Assembly: GCA_023212725.1 (NCBI GenBank)
Contig: JALBYF010000012.1
Coordinates: forward strand, 243,755 to 307,754
Origin: Tranzscheliella williamsii
Taxonomy: Eukaryota; Basidiomycota; Ustilaginomycetes; Ustilaginales; Ustilaginaceae
Length of the DNA stretch: 64,000 nucleotides
Reading direction: 5' to 3'
The position numbers were made by a program, and so were the translations under genes. The notes under the pieces were generated by a model. It did not search any database, was not told where the DNA came from, and saw only the letters and a list, made by a program, of their open reading frames with translations. Positions 63,643 through 64,000 of this stretch are shown here, one piece after another (the stretch's first letter is position 1; the number at the start of each line of letters is the position of its first letter).

Positions 63643-63846
63643 TTACTGCGCGCTGTACCTATACATTTTAGCAACAACGATGGCCGTGAGCAGATTGACC
63701 AGCGCAAAAATGATGAAGACGCCGCCACCGGTGTGGAGTGTGTCATAGCGCGCAAGGTAGTTCTTGATCGGGAGGAAGGCAGCGGCGACGATGAAGTTGG
63801 CTGACCAGTTAAGGGTGAGGCCGAGCGAGGTTGCGGTGGAAACGGC
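63643..63846 (-). CDS. MFS (sugar-type) transporter, last exon only
   Basis: This is the 3' end of a gene that continues off the right edge. The exon begins at 63846 after a CCGCAG acceptor with a CTGAC branch point upstream, and ends at a TAA at 63643-63645. It encodes 67 residues, including SLGLTLNWSANFIVAAAFLPI and then GGVFIIFALVNLLTAIVVAKMYRY, two hydrophobic segments in the style of the last two spans of sugar-porter MFS proteins. The rest of the gene would lie beyond the poly-G block, so nothing can be said of its substrate. Confidence 0.65.
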   Translation of the reverse strand, partial: AVSTATSLGLTLNWSANFIVAAAFLPIKNYLARYDTLHTGGGVFIIFALVNLLTAIVVAKMYRYSAQ

Positions 63847-63896
63847 CTGCGGCGGTTGGGGTGGTGTGGTCAGCGGAGGAGTTAGGCAGTTGTATC

Positions 63897-63920
63897 GCGG
63901 GGGGGGGGGGGGGGGCGGGG

Positions 63921-63963
<43 letters not shown>

Positions 63964-64000
63964 CGGGGGGGGAGGGGGAGGGGGGGGGGAGGGGGGGGCG
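63897..64000. other. Poly-G block, probable sequencing or assembly artefact
   Basis: The last 104 bases are almost pure G, with a few C and A. It is not a telomere repeat (no TTAGGG pattern) and interrupts an MFS gene intron. Two-colour sequencing chemistry reports missing signal as G, which makes an artefact at a contig end likely. Confidence 0.7.

Overview
The window is nuclear DNA from a fungus. Genes are short, mostly intron-poor and carried on both strands. Introns have GTAAG/GTGAG donors, CTRAC-type branch points and CAG/TAG acceptors. Fungal-only or fungal-type proteins occur: FKS1 beta-1,3-glucan synthase, a GH72 glucanosyltransferase with a CBM43 domain, a Sim4-complex Fta1 candidate, a Nur1 candidate and a GPI protein with Kex2-like sites. 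The mix of single-exon genes, high GC and protein sequence style fits a basidiomycete, most likely Ustilaginomycotina (smut lineage). That placement is inference; no rDNA or other taxonomic marker is present.

Layout. 1-10 kb: TIM21 (-), a Yippee protein (+), a secreted GPI protein (+) and a membrane-anchored paraoxonase-like protein (-). 10-13 kb: two ribosomal protein genes, eL19 (-) and eS27 (+), diverging from a 1.4 kb intergenic region. 13-25 kb: four genes on the minus strand, a DHHC palmitoyltransferase (PFA4-like), the SNARE YKT6, an Fta1/CENP-L candidate and the 5.4 kb FKS1. 25-28.6 kb: a long intergenic region between FKS1 and a divergent GH72 gene. 30-39.5 kb: a rhomboid protease (-), IWR1 (+), a Ras GTPase (+) and VTA1 (-). 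40-49 kb: MCM4 (-), CDC20 (-) and an unrecognised 858-residue protein (-). 50-57 kb: a tandem CCCH zinc-finger protein (+), NUR1 (-), a spliced stretch that appears to carry two box C/D snoRNAs but no protein, and a YPT31/RAB11 GTPase (+). 57-64 kb: the giant proteasome activator BLM10 (+) and the last exon of an MFS transporter (-), which runs into a poly-G block at the window edge.

The genes are mainly housekeeping. Themes are cell-wall beta-glucan (FKS1 makes it, GH72 remodels it), trafficking (YKT6, PFA4, YPT31, VTA1), cell cycle and chromosomes (MCM4, CDC20, Fta1, Nur1), the proteasome (BLM10) and translation (eL19, eS27, snoRNAs). No transposon, CRISPR array, tRNA gene or biosynthetic cluster was seen. 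I found no wholly new multi-gene system. The most unusual part is the 54.1-54.9 kb non-coding region: two C/D-box structures closed by terminal stems, one with a guide complementary to the large-subunit rRNA P-loop.
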